Source: Craspedostauros australis
Taxonomy: Eukaryota; Bacillariophyta; Bacillariophyceae; Mastogloiales; Achnanthaceae
Assembly: GCA_026770025.1 (NCBI GenBank)
Contig: JAMXDE010000016.1
Span: 310,001-374,000, forward strand
Length of the DNA stretch: 64,000 nucleotides
Reading direction: 5' to 3'
Position numbers and translations under genes: made by a program. This document shows positions 12,801-25,357 of the stretch, piece by piece (position 1 is the first letter of the stretch; every line of letters begins with the position of its first letter). A model generated the notes under the pieces. The model did no database searches and was not told the origin of the DNA. It saw only the letters and a list, made by a program, of their open reading frames with translations.

Positions 12801-15800
12801 ATCTGAGGAATCTGTTAGGAGGAACTCCGAAAGATGCTCCGATCCGTCTCATTGACGTGTGGCAGGCTGCACTATTTGTGATGGAGAATGGTGTACGAAG
12901 CGCGATCAGCCAACACAAATCTCAGAGCCGCCGTGATCAATGCAAGGCGGTATGCTCCCTTGTCAACAACACGTCGCTCTTCTTGCTGGGTCTTGAGGTC
13001 GATGACGATGATTCGACCTCCGTGACCATGATGACAACGGACATAAAGGCTTTCTACAAGACGGTAAACTCTGCTGAGGACCTGGAGTGGATCAAACTGC
13101 TGTTCAAAAGGTCAGCAACGAGATGCATCCTCAAGTACGTAGCGGCATCCCAAGCAACCCAGATGCTGTCAGAGCTTGGAACGAACCAAAGCCCAGCCTC
13201 CGCAGTCTCCCTCGAAGCCATGATCGTGTACATCCCAAGGATTCTTGGCAGAGACGGCAACGGGCTGAAGAGGGGATCCGAGCCAAAGTCAACGGCATCA
13301 GGCGGGTCTGTCGGCAGGCATTACCTCTCCTCCTTGTCCGGGGCCCAGTCCTCTGTCCGAAGGTCTCTGCGCAAAGCGGTGATCAAAATCTTTTACGAAC
13401 TTGGAGAAATCCTTGGACATTTGCTTTCAGGAAGAATCACGACTGCAATGCTGCAAGATAGAGCATCATGGGACTCGCTCACCATGTCGGTGCTCAGCTC
13501 CTTCATCACAACTCTGTACCCGGCCGATGTAGATGCCATCGCTTCGCAAAGCGACATCTTGAAGAGGCTCTCAAATCTCATTGCAACGCACGAGCCCGCT
13601 ATCAGATCGGTGCAATTCGAAGATGCAGCCGTGGATGAGATCGCGGACGGCGACAATCCTTTGCACCACCTCGATCATCTCTGCCAAAGAGATCTCTCGC
13701 GGGTCATCCTCAAATCCTCCGTTACCGCAGCTCATGTCCTCCACTCGCAAATCCTGTCCAATGCAACCAACACATCCGGGCGGTCGTTCGAAGAAGCGAC
13801 ATCCTTCCTCTACAATGAATGCCAACGAACGTTCCCGATTCTGCGCGACATCACGAAGACCATGATCTCGGAGCACTGTAAAAAGCAAGAGACTTCGACA
13901 TGGACCAGCGTAGTCGACTCGGTGGATGCTGGTGACAGGAAGACTTCATCGGCATCTCGAAAAACTGCAGAGGGTGCATCGAAGAGTTTCGGGGCTGGGC
14001 TCCGGCACATCGAAAGCTGGAGTATTTTCTCGAACGGACAAAGTCCGACGACATCCCAAAGGCCATCGACGAAGAACTCGAGATCGTCATCGTCCAAGAC
14101 CACGAGGGATGCCGTTGGTCGGTCCGAGCATAGCTTTGCGAACAAATACATGGGCAACATCCTCAACATGCTGTCGATGGTGTCGAATGATAAGCTCGCT
14201 CCGAAGTACATCAGCGAACGTCCAGAATGGCTCCATCTCTTGCTGGAGGGAATCGGGCTGAGCCCAGTTCAAGATTCGAACGGCACGTCCAGAATTCTGG
14301 CGTACGACGTCGCAAGCTCCCCGCAAGGGCTTCTCCCTGCACGCCACAGGAGTAGGCTTGTCCGCATGGTGCTTCCGATCGTGGAAGAACTCGATCCTGA
14401 CAATGCCCTCCTCATGGGATTGTTTGAAGCGGCAGGTTCAGCATCCATCCTCCTTGCCAAAAACCCTTTCGGGAATGAAGAGCAGGTGGTGAGGAATGAG
14501 ATCGTCTCGCTGTTGCGTCGCTTGCACAGACCAGGCAACTTGGCCTGGAGAGCCGAGCTGAATCGTGTCATCTTCGACGTTTTCAGAGATGCACAGCCCG
14601 ACACTGCGGACGCCACGGTGTCCGAGATTGGCATCCTTGCCTTCCTCAACGGCGGTCTGGATCAGATTCGGTGCGGTTCGTACGTTCTGATGAAACCGCC
14701 CACCGCTGCTGCCGTCGCCTCGGATCAGCAGTCGGCCCTGGGCATAAAGGGGCACAGTTCCGGCGGCAACAGCTCGTCAGTGGGAAATGTCCCACACCAT
14801 GTAGTCGGGAACGGCACTGAGGGAGTGATCGCAGGACTTTGTCGAGACGATTCATCAGCCGGTATTGTCAGCAGCGTCGACGTCAAGAACGGTCTTTGCG
14901 AAGTTGTCCTCCTCTCCCGTCAACAAGATACGGACGTCGGCGCAAACACGGACGCGGAATCGAGCGAAGCCGTCCTCGGAAAGCAGCCGAAGAATCGCAA
15001 GAGCAGTCGCAACGCGCTCACAGTCAGGGCATTGCGGTGCCCGCTGGGCGATGTCGTCCAAGTACAAGAGGTTCCTGTCGTCGTCAACGAGCCAGCTGAG
15101 AACGGGGAGCTGCAGACATTGATCCTGACGCGGACGCTGCAGAGAATCCAACCCCCCATCGACGCAACGGGATGCGCGGAAGAGAAGGACGTTGACGAAA
15201 AGAGTACCGACGCCAAAAGCGATGAGTCAAAGGAAGATCTGTCGTTGGCCGATGAAACATCAAAGACGACTCGATGCTGCGCCGCAACGTTGGCGCTGAG
15301 AGCAGCCATGACACTCCTCGCAGACAAGCGCAATCTGGAAGCTTTCATCAAGCGAGAAGAATCCAGAAAATGCCTCTCGCAGCTTCTGAATCTCTCATGC
15401 CAGAAACCGCTGCACACACCTGACGGGAACAACGTTGGCGTTTTCTTATCCTCAATCAATCTTTTGGAGGCGCGGTGCACACATCTCCTTTCTCTCCTTA
15501 ATGAACTCTCACTCCGCATATCAACTCTGGACGACGTGGCGTCTTCTGAGTGGGAGTCAAGAATTGCAGAACTTCGTGGCAAGCTGACATCAGCGAACGC
15601 TGCCGACGCTCATGCTGAGTCCAACAACCAGAACTCTGGCGGAGACGGGCACAATGATTCCGAGGGTGGAAGGCTCAGAACGCCGCCGCAAACCTCAAGC
15701 ACGAGCAGCAGAGGCAATGCCGATGCTGGGCGTGGCGATGAGCCTCGTGGCATCTCCCAATCGACGGCGGGAAGCGAAAACAGCGACGAAGATGAGAGCG

Positions 15801-18800
15801 AGGTCGCCGCAGCCGCCGCAGCACACCTGAGAGAAGCTGCTATTGTGCAGATGGCAGAGCTTGGTTTGCCAAGGCAGTGGTCGGAGCTTGCACTTCGACG
15901 CACCGGCGGCACCAACATCGAGGCTGCGGTACACTTCTGTCTGGAACATGGTGGCGACATGGATCGGCTTCTCGCGGAAGAACGGGACAGAGAGCGATCC
16001 AGTCAGAGAAGATCAAGTTCTGGCGGAAGAGGCCGCGGCGGACGGTCTGATGGAACCAGTAACCATCTTCTCCAGCAACTGCTCGAGATGGGATTCCCCA
16101 GCAGATGGTGCGCTGAAGCATTGGCAGCAAACGGTAACAACGTCGACGAAGCACTGACATGGATCCTCACCCACGGCGAACGCCTGACTGCGGAAGACGA
16201 GGCCATGGAAGATGAGGATGACGCTGATGATGATGACGACGATGATGACGACGACGACGATGAAGAAGAAGAGGACGACGAAGATGAGGATGACGATGAC
16301 GATGACAACAGCCAGAACGAAGGCAGCGACGTCGATGCCTCCAACGTTGAAGGAAATGATGACAGCAAGAGCGACAAATGCGATCCGAAACTCAAAAGGA
16401 CAAGTGCTGGCGAAGAGAGTGATGACACTAAGGCAGATATGAAGCCACATTGGAAGGGATCAGTCACGCCGTTGCGATTCATTTCCGGAAGATCCATCAT
16501 TGATCCCAAGACGTTGGCCATTTCCGGCCTTCCGTCTGGTGGGTTTTCGTCCGTTGGGACCAAGGGAATCCTTCTGACCAAAGGAAAGTGGTACTATGAG
16601 GCCATTCTGGAGACAGCTGGGTGCTTGCAAATCGGCTGGGCGGATGGTAGCTTTGCTGGCCACTGCCACGCCGACAGGGGAGACGGCTGTGGCGATGGGC
16701 CAAGTTCGTGGGCATACGACGGGTGGAGACGGTACCGTTGGCATTCTTCTGCAACCGAATGGGGCTGCCGGTGGAAGGAAGGCGACGTGGTTGGTTGCTT
16801 GGTGGACATGGATGAAAAGACCATGTCGTTCACCTTGAATGGACGCGGTGAAGAGATTGGCATGGGTGTTGCATTCTCGGGAACGGGTTTCCGTCCGTGC
16901 GGGGGTGTATACGCATGCGTGAGTTTCAACAAACGTGAAAAGCTTCGTCTCATTCTCGGAGGCAAGGACAATGAGCACTTCAGGTACCCGCCACCAGAGG
17001 GGTACCGTGGAGTTGGAGACGCTGTCCTCGATTCAGTCCAAGAACGCAGCGCTCTTGTCCGCAAGGAACAGATCCTTGATGGGATCGCCCAGGATGATGA
17101 CCACCGTTTCCTCTGCGATTTCTCCGACGGTGAACACGGCCACGAGCTCATGGCATGGGCGCACAGGTATTATGGATCTGACGCATCTGTGCATCTTGGT
17201 TCAGGGCGTCCGAAGCAGTCCAGTGGCAGCCAGAAATCATCAAGCATCATCTCCACCGGGACCATGACGCCTGCCAACTGCGTCGGTCGTCGACTGAAGA
17301 GCCACCTACCGAAGCTTGATGGTCTGTCGACGGAAGAAGCGAATCAGGAGGACGGAGTGATGGCATCACCGCATGCTAGGATGCGCAAATCACTTGACGC
17401 AGTGGGGTTGCAGATCGTTGAGGAGCTCAACAAAGAAAGCAAGGCTCTCCTCGCTCTGCTCGCTCAAAAACTTGTGCTCCACATCATTGTGACACTTGGT
17501 CAAGACTTTGACCCCTCCGTCTGCTTCGCAGAAGGCGACGTGGATGGTGCGTTGAAGCTGTGGGAGCTGCTTGAGTCAAGCTCGAGCCTCCTCTCCACCG
17601 GCTGGGTTGGAGAGGCCGGGGCGATGGCACTTGCAGCGGAAGCTCTCGGCTTGGGCATATCAAGCAACGAGCATGGCCACTCGCGTCATTCCGGATCCGA
17701 CAAGTCAGGAGTGGCCTCCATCGGAGATCTGGACGACGGGGTGCTCATTGCGAAGGGAGGCACTGTCCAAGTCCTCACCTGTCTCTTGCAGTGGCAACAA
17801 ATCCCCCAGGGCATGGACACGGGATCGACAATCGCTGCAGCAGCAGAGGCTGTCATCGGTTCGGATGGAGGCAGCGGGATCATGGTATTTTTGCAAGATG
17901 GCATCCAAAGTGCCGTGTGCAAATCTGCCACGTTCCGGAACATTGTCGTTGCAGCGGTGAGGAGAGGCGTGCGCCTTCTCTCTGTGGTTGAGTACGACGG
18001 CGACGATTCGGCATCGATAGATTCTCCTCGGGATGAAGATGATGAGGATGATGAAGAAAACGACGACGAAGAAGCAGAAAACGCCAACAAGGGCGATTCG
18101 TCACAGCGCAAGTCATCTGCTGCGAAGAAGAAGAGCGAATCCAAGAAAAATGCGAGGGAGACTGTGGCATTCCCCGATGCTCGGTTGATTTCGTTGCTTT
18201 CGGGTCTGTTGCTGAGTCCGCAAGTGGAGAATGGCGTCGAGTCGCACGATGAGATCAAGACCGGACTGTTCGAAGCTTGGAGCATCGGTTTGCTATCAGC
18301 CTCGCTGCCATGGAGAATGATATCGGCATTCACCGCTGCAGGGATCTTGAACACTCATCCTGCTGCCTTGAAGCAGGTTGTGGAATCGGTGCCAACACTA
18401 GGCCGTTACTTCGGGAGACTGAAGAATACGGTAAGCCGGCGTGTCTGGGCCGAGCGTGCTGCAGTGCCGGTCTGCTCGAGATACGTGCAGGCATTGATCG
18501 AGCTCGTCTCCGTCGTGCACAGAGCGGTTGACCCGGCCACATTCCCTGCGAGCTTCATGGAGTCATGGCGCACCGCAGAGGTAGATGCCGCGACCCCCAT
18601 GCAATATCTCGCCCCAGCAAGACAGGAAGGGGTTGCCCAGAGCAACCACTGGGAAGTGGAAGGCGGATGGCTCATGAGCGACTCAGGATTTGAGATTCTG
18701 ACCGGGACAGTCTCGTGCAAGGCCGTCGACTGGAAGACGCCCTCCAGATCCGCAGTCCGAACCCTGATGGATGGCGGCGACGGTCCGCCGATGCTCCGGG

Positions 18801-21800
18801 AGGGATGCCTTGTGGTGCGCGGGCTTGACTGGGAGGAATCGGGCAAGAACGGCACAGAGGATGGCAAGGACATCTACGAAGCAGCGAAGGTGAAGAGAGG
18901 AGAACAAAAGAAACAGCTGCACGACGACGAGAAGAAGGCAGCTCGCGAAGATCCGGATGACAAGACGAAAGGAGACTCTGAAGACGGAGACGATGATGGC
19001 GCGGGGACCAAGTCCGGTGAGCACAAGAGCAGCGGAAACGATGACGGAACCAAAGATGATGCGAATCAGATCTCCAGCGACACCCCCGATCCCGCCGATG
19101 ATTCGGCACAAGCAGATCTTCCAGAAACTACAACCGAAGGCAAGGGCAAGGAAAAGAACAAGAAGAAGAGGATTCCAAACCCGAAGCTCGCTCTTGGTAC
19201 GGTGATAGGAATCGAGCCGTGGAATGGAGTCGAGGGCATGGCGCGTCGTGTCCGTTGGCATCTGACAGGCAAGGAAGGCGTGTACAGATATGGAGGAGAT
19301 GGAGGAAGGTACGACATCAGCCATGTCGAAGTCAACGACAAGGCAACGCGCGTTCGCAAGCGCCACCCACTGCCAGAAAGCTCCGAGCAATGCGTATCCA
19401 GGCACGGGTTCGGCGTCGCCAAGCGTCACAATGTGCTTCTGCGACTGTCACGTGCAGCATCCAGATCTGGCAAGGAAGAGGAAAAGGAGGAGGATTCGGT
19501 CCATCACGGTATTCTGGAGTGGCCAGATTTTGGTGCCGGGGTTCAGGTGCAATGCGTTGTCCACGCCGATGGCTCCCTCTCCATTACGGAACAAGACCTG
19601 GTGTATGGTGCAAGGGACTCCGGGTGGGAAGCACGATTCGGGCACCCATCCTTCGTCGCTGGGACGACCTACATTCTCAAACCAAGCAATCGAACAAGCT
19701 CGCAGTCTGAGATTGATGCACGTTCGCCGCACCAGTCTCTGTACGAGGACCTCGCGGGAGGCAACACCTACGTCGTCCCGAACCTGCGCAACCGAGAACG
19801 TGGCGGCAGCAAGATCCAGGTCCTCAGCGAGATGAAACTCGCTCGATCGCTGCGACATCCAAAGAGCATCGGCGAGGTCGCGTCCGATCTTCAGACGATA
19901 CCGGCTGCTCCGATCCGATTCGACAGGTCATTCCATGCACCATCTCTGTCCCTGTCAAGGGACGGGCGGACAGTCTCGTGCACTTCATCCGACAGCCGAG
20001 GCACCGCATTCGCCTCTGTCGGTTTCACCAAGGGCGTCCACTACTGGGAGGTCAAGATCGAACAAGCTGACACGGGCAGCGTCTTCATCGGTGTTGCCGA
20101 GAAGCCATCCGGGTCTGGTGGGTCTGGATCTTCCTTTGGCTACGAAAGCCAACCGCGTCTCAACCGATGGCACGGGTGGGGCTTCGTCAACTTCCGAGCG
20201 ACCTACACGGCAGGGGCAGAACGTGTGTACGGTGCCCATTGCCACAGCGGCGACACGGTTGGCGTGTTGCTGGATTGTGACACAGGCAGGATCTCCTTCT
20301 TTTTCGATGGACTGAAGTACGGAGAGCACATCATGAACGATCTCGGGTGTGCATTCGAAAACCTCTCGCCATTTGGCTTCAACGTTGATGGGTGCGGCAG
20401 CGGCGGTGCTGCGCAAGGCGCTCCAAGCGGAATTGACATTGGAAGAAGCGGGCGGTACCCCGCACAAGGCGCAGTGCGTCCGAAGGCGCTCTGGCCTGTC
20501 ATCGGTCTCAGGAACGTGGGTGACAGGGTGACGATATCATCGAAGTGGTCCACAAGCTACGGCATCGACGGGCGCGCCATCGTGGATAACATCCTTGCTG
20601 CCGACGAAGTCCTGTCTCTGTACAAGCAGTGCATACCACGCCGCATCAGTCGCAGCAACAACAACGACAGCACCAGTACCAGTGCCATTCCGAAGGACAG
20701 CAAGGGCATCGCCTTCCCGCGATGGTTCGTGGAAGAAGCATTTGCCGATTACCGAAGGTGGTTGTCGGCGTCCACATGCTACTCCCAAACACGAGGCAGC
20801 GGACCCTACAAGCTGGCATCTTTCGGCCTTGACGTGGAACTTGACCGGTCGCCGCTTGCCTGTGCGTCTGCCAGCGCACTTCTGGGATTGCCCCATGCGC
20901 TGCTGCCAGGTGACAGAGTCCATCTCAAGAGGAGCGCGGGCCGCGTTCTCGAATTAGCCGAAGAGGCCACCATACTTGGAACTTGCCAGGGCCGATTGTA
21001 CTACAGAATCGCATTGCAGAAGAGCGAAGGTGGTAGTCTGACCGAAGGCGGTGGACGCGCATGGTACTTTGACGAAAGCGAGGTCGTCGACGGCCTCCCA
21101 AGCGTCGAGCACAATCGCGCTCGGGATATCGAGCTGCCGATCATGGCTCGATTCCGATGCGTGTCGCCTGGAGGGCTGAAGATTGTTTTCTCCAACGGCG
21201 CGGTCGTCAGATCCGACCTTGAGATCTTCGAGGGATCGGCCAACCGCGGAACGATCCCCGTGAACACCGTCATTCCCAAGTGCGACGTCCTCGAAAGACG
21301 CGTCAACTCTTGCGGAGTGGTCCGTTACCGCGTGAGGTACGAACCTCTCGGCGAAGGTTGGATCAGCAGCAGAATCAGAGGAGGGAAGGAAGAGCCGATC
21401 GTGCTCCCTGTCAAAACAGACGCAGACGGCGAAACCAGGAACGACGAGGAGCTTCCCAAATCGCCAATCCAATGTGCGCTGCAGTGGTTCGAGAAGTACA
21501 AACAAGCGCACGGAGATGCGGGGATGGACCAGGGTGACACCGGCCCCACCATAGCCGAATTTGAAAAACTCATCGAAGATGGAAAGATCGGTGGACTGGG
21601 AGACGTGGAATCGGACACGATATTGGCCAACGCGCTGAGTCTGATCAGCGACTGCTGGAAGGAGGGTGATGCGCTCAATTCGCCATACCACATCGTCCTC
21701 GCAGCGGTCAAGCATGCCATCAGCACAAAGCAGGGCCAACCCGATGATCCGTCAGGCGACGGTGACTCTACTTGCAACGAGGCAGCCGTGAAGTCGCTTG

Positions 21801-23347
21801 GTATGCTGGCCACCCCGATCCCACATGCCACTGCCATCATGGCCAGGCTGTCCATCATTCGTTGCTTGAACAAGCGTTGCCGAGTCGCGCTGCCATGGAT
21901 GCCTGTCCGCCCAAGCCAGGAAGGTACAGGTATCTTGGGTGGGCTGTGCGGAACCGGCGCCCCGGTTGATCGTGCAGGACGCAGCCGGCATCTTGCGAGC
22001 CCTGCCAACTGGGTGGTTGTGCCATCGATCGCCGGTAAGATCCGTCAGTTCCGAGAGCTCATTCTCCCGAGCGTGAAGAATGAATTCCTCCGCTCAGTGA
22101 CCAGCATCACGGCCACGCCAACTCCGCTGTCGCACGATGAGTACGAACTGCCGCGAGAGATTCGCACCGTCCGTCTCAACCGCCTGAAGGCAAGACGTGT
22201 GATGAACAGTTCAAACAGCGGCATGATACGCAAGTACAGCGTGTTCTCACAGCTGCAGAACGAAACGAAGGGGTGGGGTGGAAATGCCCTCCGCCGAGGC
22301 TTCGTTGCCAAGGGACATGGAGGACAGCGAAGAGCATTCAAGGTGAAGCTGATCGGCGAAGGTGTGAATGATTACTCAGGACCTTACCGTGAGGCCTTCG
22401 CGGACGCGATTCACGAGACGCAGCAGCGCGATGAGAACGGATCCGGCTGGCTGGGAGTGTTCGATCCAACTCCCAACAACGTGACAGGCGTCGGCGATCA
22501 GCAGGACCTGTTCATGTTCTCCCTCAACGGCAAGGTTCTCGACGGAGACACGAAGGATGTGTCCGCCACGGAACGACGCATCCGCGATGCTTTCTCCAGC
22601 CTCATGACCGTCCGAGACGAGACCGTCAGAGAGGTGGAGGAATCGTTGGTGTTCCTTGGGCGTATTGTGGGAACAGCATTCCGTCATGGCATTGCCCTCG
22701 ATCTGCCCCTTCCGTTGGAATCGGTGTGGAAAGCGATCACCGAGGAGCAGACGACGAAGGAGAGGTGCATGGAGGAGATCGACCTGCTGTCGAACAAGCA
22801 GGCTGACGATTCTTCACGGCCAGTCTTGCTCTGGTGGCAACAGCGCATGCTGAATGCCTTCGTGGAGGGCTTGTGCAACGTCATCCCAGTCGAACTCCTC
22901 TCACTGTTCACAGGCAGCGAGCTACGAGACGTGATTTGCGGCAGCCACGAGGTGGATGTGGATCTGCTCCGACGCGTCGTGGAGTATGAAGGGTACAAGG
23001 GAGACGAGCCTACCATCCAGTACTTCTGGGAGACTCTGGAAGAGCTGAGCAACGACGAGAAGAAGCTCTTCCTCCAGTTCGTGTGGGCTCGTAACCGGCT
23101 GCCAAAGAAGGAAGGCGACTTCGATGCGCCTTTCAAGATCCAAGAAGACGTGAAGGCCCAAGGCGAGAACAAGGACGTGTCGCTTCCCAGCGCAAGCACC
23201 TGCTTCTTCTCGTTGGCGTTACCCAAGTACTCCAGCAAGGAAATCCTGAAGAGCAAGCTGCTGTTCGCCATCAACAACGTCACGACGATGGAGACGGACT
23301 TCCAGACCAACAGCGCCGAGATCGCCGAAGGTTACAAGACCATTTAG
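6859..23347 (+). CDS. Giant HECT-type E3 ubiquitin ligase with SPRY, UBA and MIB/HERC2-like domains
   Basis: Exon 1 (6859-6963, 35 codons from MAGPTETL) joins a single huge exon (7217-23347) through a GTAAGT...CAG intron in phase 0, giving about 5,411 residues. The ATG at 6859 was preferred because the long frame has no good start before the acceptor. Domains by approximate residue: SPRY 1243-1450; UBA 2904-2945 and 2983-3023; SPRY 3110-3280; a MIB/HERC2-like piece 4023-4076 (VRWHLTG...YRYGGDGGRYD); SPRY 4267-4483; C-terminal HECT from about 5073 with catalytic Cys 5364 in STCFFSLALPKYS. Several Asp/Glu runs occur (about 487-518, 535-560, 3032-3067). HECT ligases take ubiquitin onto this Cys from an E2 and pass it to substrates; SPRY and UBA parts usually bind substrates or ubiquitin. 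The layout recalls HERC1/HERC2/HECTD4-type giants, but I cannot assign an ortholog. AATAAA follows at about 23669. Confidence 0.9.
8570..8800 (+). repeat. Asp-coding GAY triplet tracts inside the HECT exon
   Basis: Two long GAC/GAT runs (about 8570-8660 and 8718-8800) encode near-pure Asp stretches. A third run, also with GAA/GAG, lies at about 16206-16310. Both GAC and GAT are used, so the tracts are not pure microsatellites and may be kept for their acidic charge. Confidence 0.85.
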
Positions 23348-23915
23348 ACAGGCGCGCATACCATGCTAATACACAGACAGAGAGAGATGGAGTCGCATGC
23401 ATTGCATGGGGGTACATCACCTCATAACTGTGTATCGTCTTCCATCCATGCTATGGCACCCCGCCAAAGCAACAACTGCATCAAGACCAACGCCAATACA
23501 ACACAAAGAGAAGATAGAACGAAGCACATTCCAAGAGGCAAGCGAAAGCAAAGGCAAAACAGAAGCAAGGCGACAACAAGAGCAAGAATAAACAACGGCG
23601 AGGGTGGACATGAACGACAGAACATGAACCATTCCCGAATTGCATAACTATGTATAATAGAACTATCCAATAAATGTATGCCACTCGTACCAGTACCAGT
23701 ACTACACATGTATGGAGCATGTATGTAGCGTAGAAGCGTGCGGGTGTGCTCTGCACAGTGCTCGCACAACGAACTGATGGGGCCAAAAGCACCAGAGCTT
23801 GTCGCTTGTCGATCATCACCTGAGCCTGCACGTGGTGAACTGGTGTCTATTAGTACGACCTACGACTACATACCAATCCTCAAGTACGAGTGTTGTGCGT
23901 GTGGATGGAGACGCT
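23348..23915. other. Intergenic region between convergent genes
   Basis: This is the 3' flank of the HECT gene and of the lumen-protein gene. It contains an AATAAA at about 23669-23674, a plausible poly(A) signal for the HECT transcript, and a short GTACCAGTACCAGTACTAC-like repeat near 23688. I see no gene in it. Confidence 0.6.
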
Positions 23916-24407
23916 CTAGCTTCCGTAGCCCAACAGCTTGCGACCCTTGTCGGAGGAGAAGTCCAAACCTGGCATCGAGAAGGACGGTGGCTTGTCCTCG
24001 CCCTTCGGCACGGTCCCTTGCCCGAAGGTCCCACCGAGGATGCCGACCTCACCGCCGGAGGAACTGACGCTGCCCGAGAGGCCGTCGTTGCGATCGTCCT
24101 GGTTGCAGTACTCGGTGCATTGCGTGGTGCAGTAGGCTGTGTCCTTTGGCGCGATCAGTTTGCAGTTCTTGAGGCAGTCCTTGAAGCAGTCCACGGCGGC
24201 GTTGGCGTCGCTGGGGAGGCATGTGGCTGCCGCAGCGAACGTCAAGCCCGACACAAAGATGTTGCGTCGGGTCTGGCATGCCGCGTTGGCATTTGTGGTT
24301 TTGGGCATGTTGGGAGAGAGGCCGTTGCAGGATGCGAGGAGCAGCAGCATGGACATGCAGAGTGTGGCGGTCCTCATCATGGTTGGGGATCTTGTCATTC
24401 TTGTCAT
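23916..24407 (-). CDS. Small Cys-rich protein with a tripartite thylakoid-lumen leader
   Basis: The single-exon frame encodes 163 residues. It begins with a hydrophobic signal peptide ending SCNG/LSP, which resembles the ASAFAP cleavage site of complex plastids (Leu in place of Phe). A short transit-like stretch follows, then a second hydrophobic segment preceded by twin arginines (R47 R48 in QTRRNIF) and ending in A-N-A near residue 70. That is the layout of a Tat-type lumenal signal. The mature part, about 93 residues, opens with six cysteines in two matching triplets: C74, C78, C82 and C93, C97, C101 (C-x3-C-x3-C, ten residues, C-x3-C-x3-C). A Gly/Ser-rich tail with a DDRNDGLSGSVSSS stretch follows. 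I do not recognise the mature domain. Disulphide bonds or metal binding are possible but not shown. An alternative start at MMRTATLC is also plausible. Confidence 0.75.
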   Translation of the reverse strand: MTRMTRSPTMMRTATLCMSMLLLLASCNGLSPNMPKTTNANAACQTRRNIFVSGLTFAAAATCLPSDANAAVDCFKDCLKNCKLIAPKDTAYCTTQCTEYCNQDDRNDGLSGSVSSSGGEVGILGGTFGQGTVPKGEDKPPSFSMPGLDFSSDKGRKLLGYGS

Positions 24408-25268
24408 GATCTATCGCGTTGGGATTGGGTTGGGTTGGCAATGGATGAGCAAAGAGGAAGGGAGAGCTTCTTGGTTGCTTTCTCGCTGGCTATGTGTGTG
24501 TGTGACTTTTGACTGATGATCGGATCGGCGATTGCATCGGCGAATGGATCTGTTGATGGTGGCTGACGATCGTGTTATCTTGTTGGCGTCATCATTTTTG
24601 GCTTCTCTGGCATTCTGTGAGACCTCGTGGATCCAAAACAAAACGCACGAACGTGGGTTCTCTTCCAACACCAACATTCCACTGGAGGGAAGGTTACGAC
24701 AGGATGGAGAGCATCCCATGTTCGATGAGTTAATATTGGATATAGCAGAGTTATACGGAAGGGATTGATGCTATTGATCGGCTCCCATTGGCGATCATAC
24801 GAAACTGTGAGAATCTGAGATCTCAACCCTCTTGAAGAAATATTGTCGCTGGTCGCTAGTTGGATACGACACTCTTAGAACATCACAGTGGTGACAGGAA
24901 AGGTGTCTCCCACTCAATGTCCCACTCAATGGCCTTCCATCCCGATTTGAAGCAACCCGCAGCTCTGCCACAGCTGTAACCCCCCGGAATGTATGAAACA
25001 GACTGGCCTTCCATGATTGACGGCGGCGAAGAAAGAAAAGCTGGCTCCTCGAGTCCTTTCTCACATGTAATTGCAGGTGTAGTGCACCATTGCCAACAAA
25101 CAGGCATGGAAAAGCAATGAAACAAGACCAGAGCATTCCATTCCAATTCAAGGGACGGCCTCGAGTTGCCTCTCTGATGATGTATCCTGTTACAAACACT
25201 TCCAACACTGACGACATATCCAAAAAATGAGCACATTTCAACGGCGCAGTTTTCTCGCAGCACGGACC
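24408..25268. other. Intergenic region, no gene recognised
   Basis: This is the upstream flank of the lumen-protein gene (transcribed leftward) and the downstream side of the tRNA gene. Open frames of 60-150 codons on the minus strand (for example around 24795-25241) show no domain, leader or splice pattern that I can support. Confidence 0.5.
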
Positions 25269-25273
25269 AAAAA
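25269..25273 (-). terminator. Pol III-type oligo-T run after the permuted tRNA gene
   Basis: On the minus strand five T residues lie seven bases after the end of the tRNA 5' half. Runs of four or more T are the standard RNA polymerase III stop signal. The position supports the reading that both tRNA halves sit in one Pol III transcript ending here. Confidence 0.65.
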
Positions 25274-25279
25274 GAATAC

Positions 25280-25357
25280 TTCGTAGTCAGACGCCTTGCC
25301 GTTGGGCCAACAGGTCACCAGAAACCTGCCCGGGATTCGAACCCGGAATCTTCTGAT
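25280..25357 (-). tRNA. Circularly permuted tRNA-Arg(ACG) gene: 3' half upstream of 5' half
   Basis: Read on the minus strand, the 3' half comes first (25357-25323). It has anticodon-stem strand TCAGA, variable AGATT, T-stem CCGGG, loop TTCGAAT, T-stem CCCGG and acceptor strand GCAGGTT. After six bases (25322-25317) the 5' half follows (25316-25280): acceptor GACCTGT, TG, a D-arm starting GCCC and ending AGGC, then G, anticodon-stem TCTGA and loop CTACGA(A). Rejoined in normal order, the acceptor pairs over 7 bp (two G-U), the T-stem over 5 bp and the anticodon stem over 5 bp. The loop reads CTACGAA with anticodon ACG, and the body closely matches plant and animal tRNA-Arg(ACG). Maturation would need circularisation of the precursor, cleavage of the six-base linker by tRNA end processing, and addition of CCA. 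The exact ends in the anticodon loop are uncertain by one or two bases. A decayed duplicate is the alternative, but every stem is intact. Confidence 0.85.
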
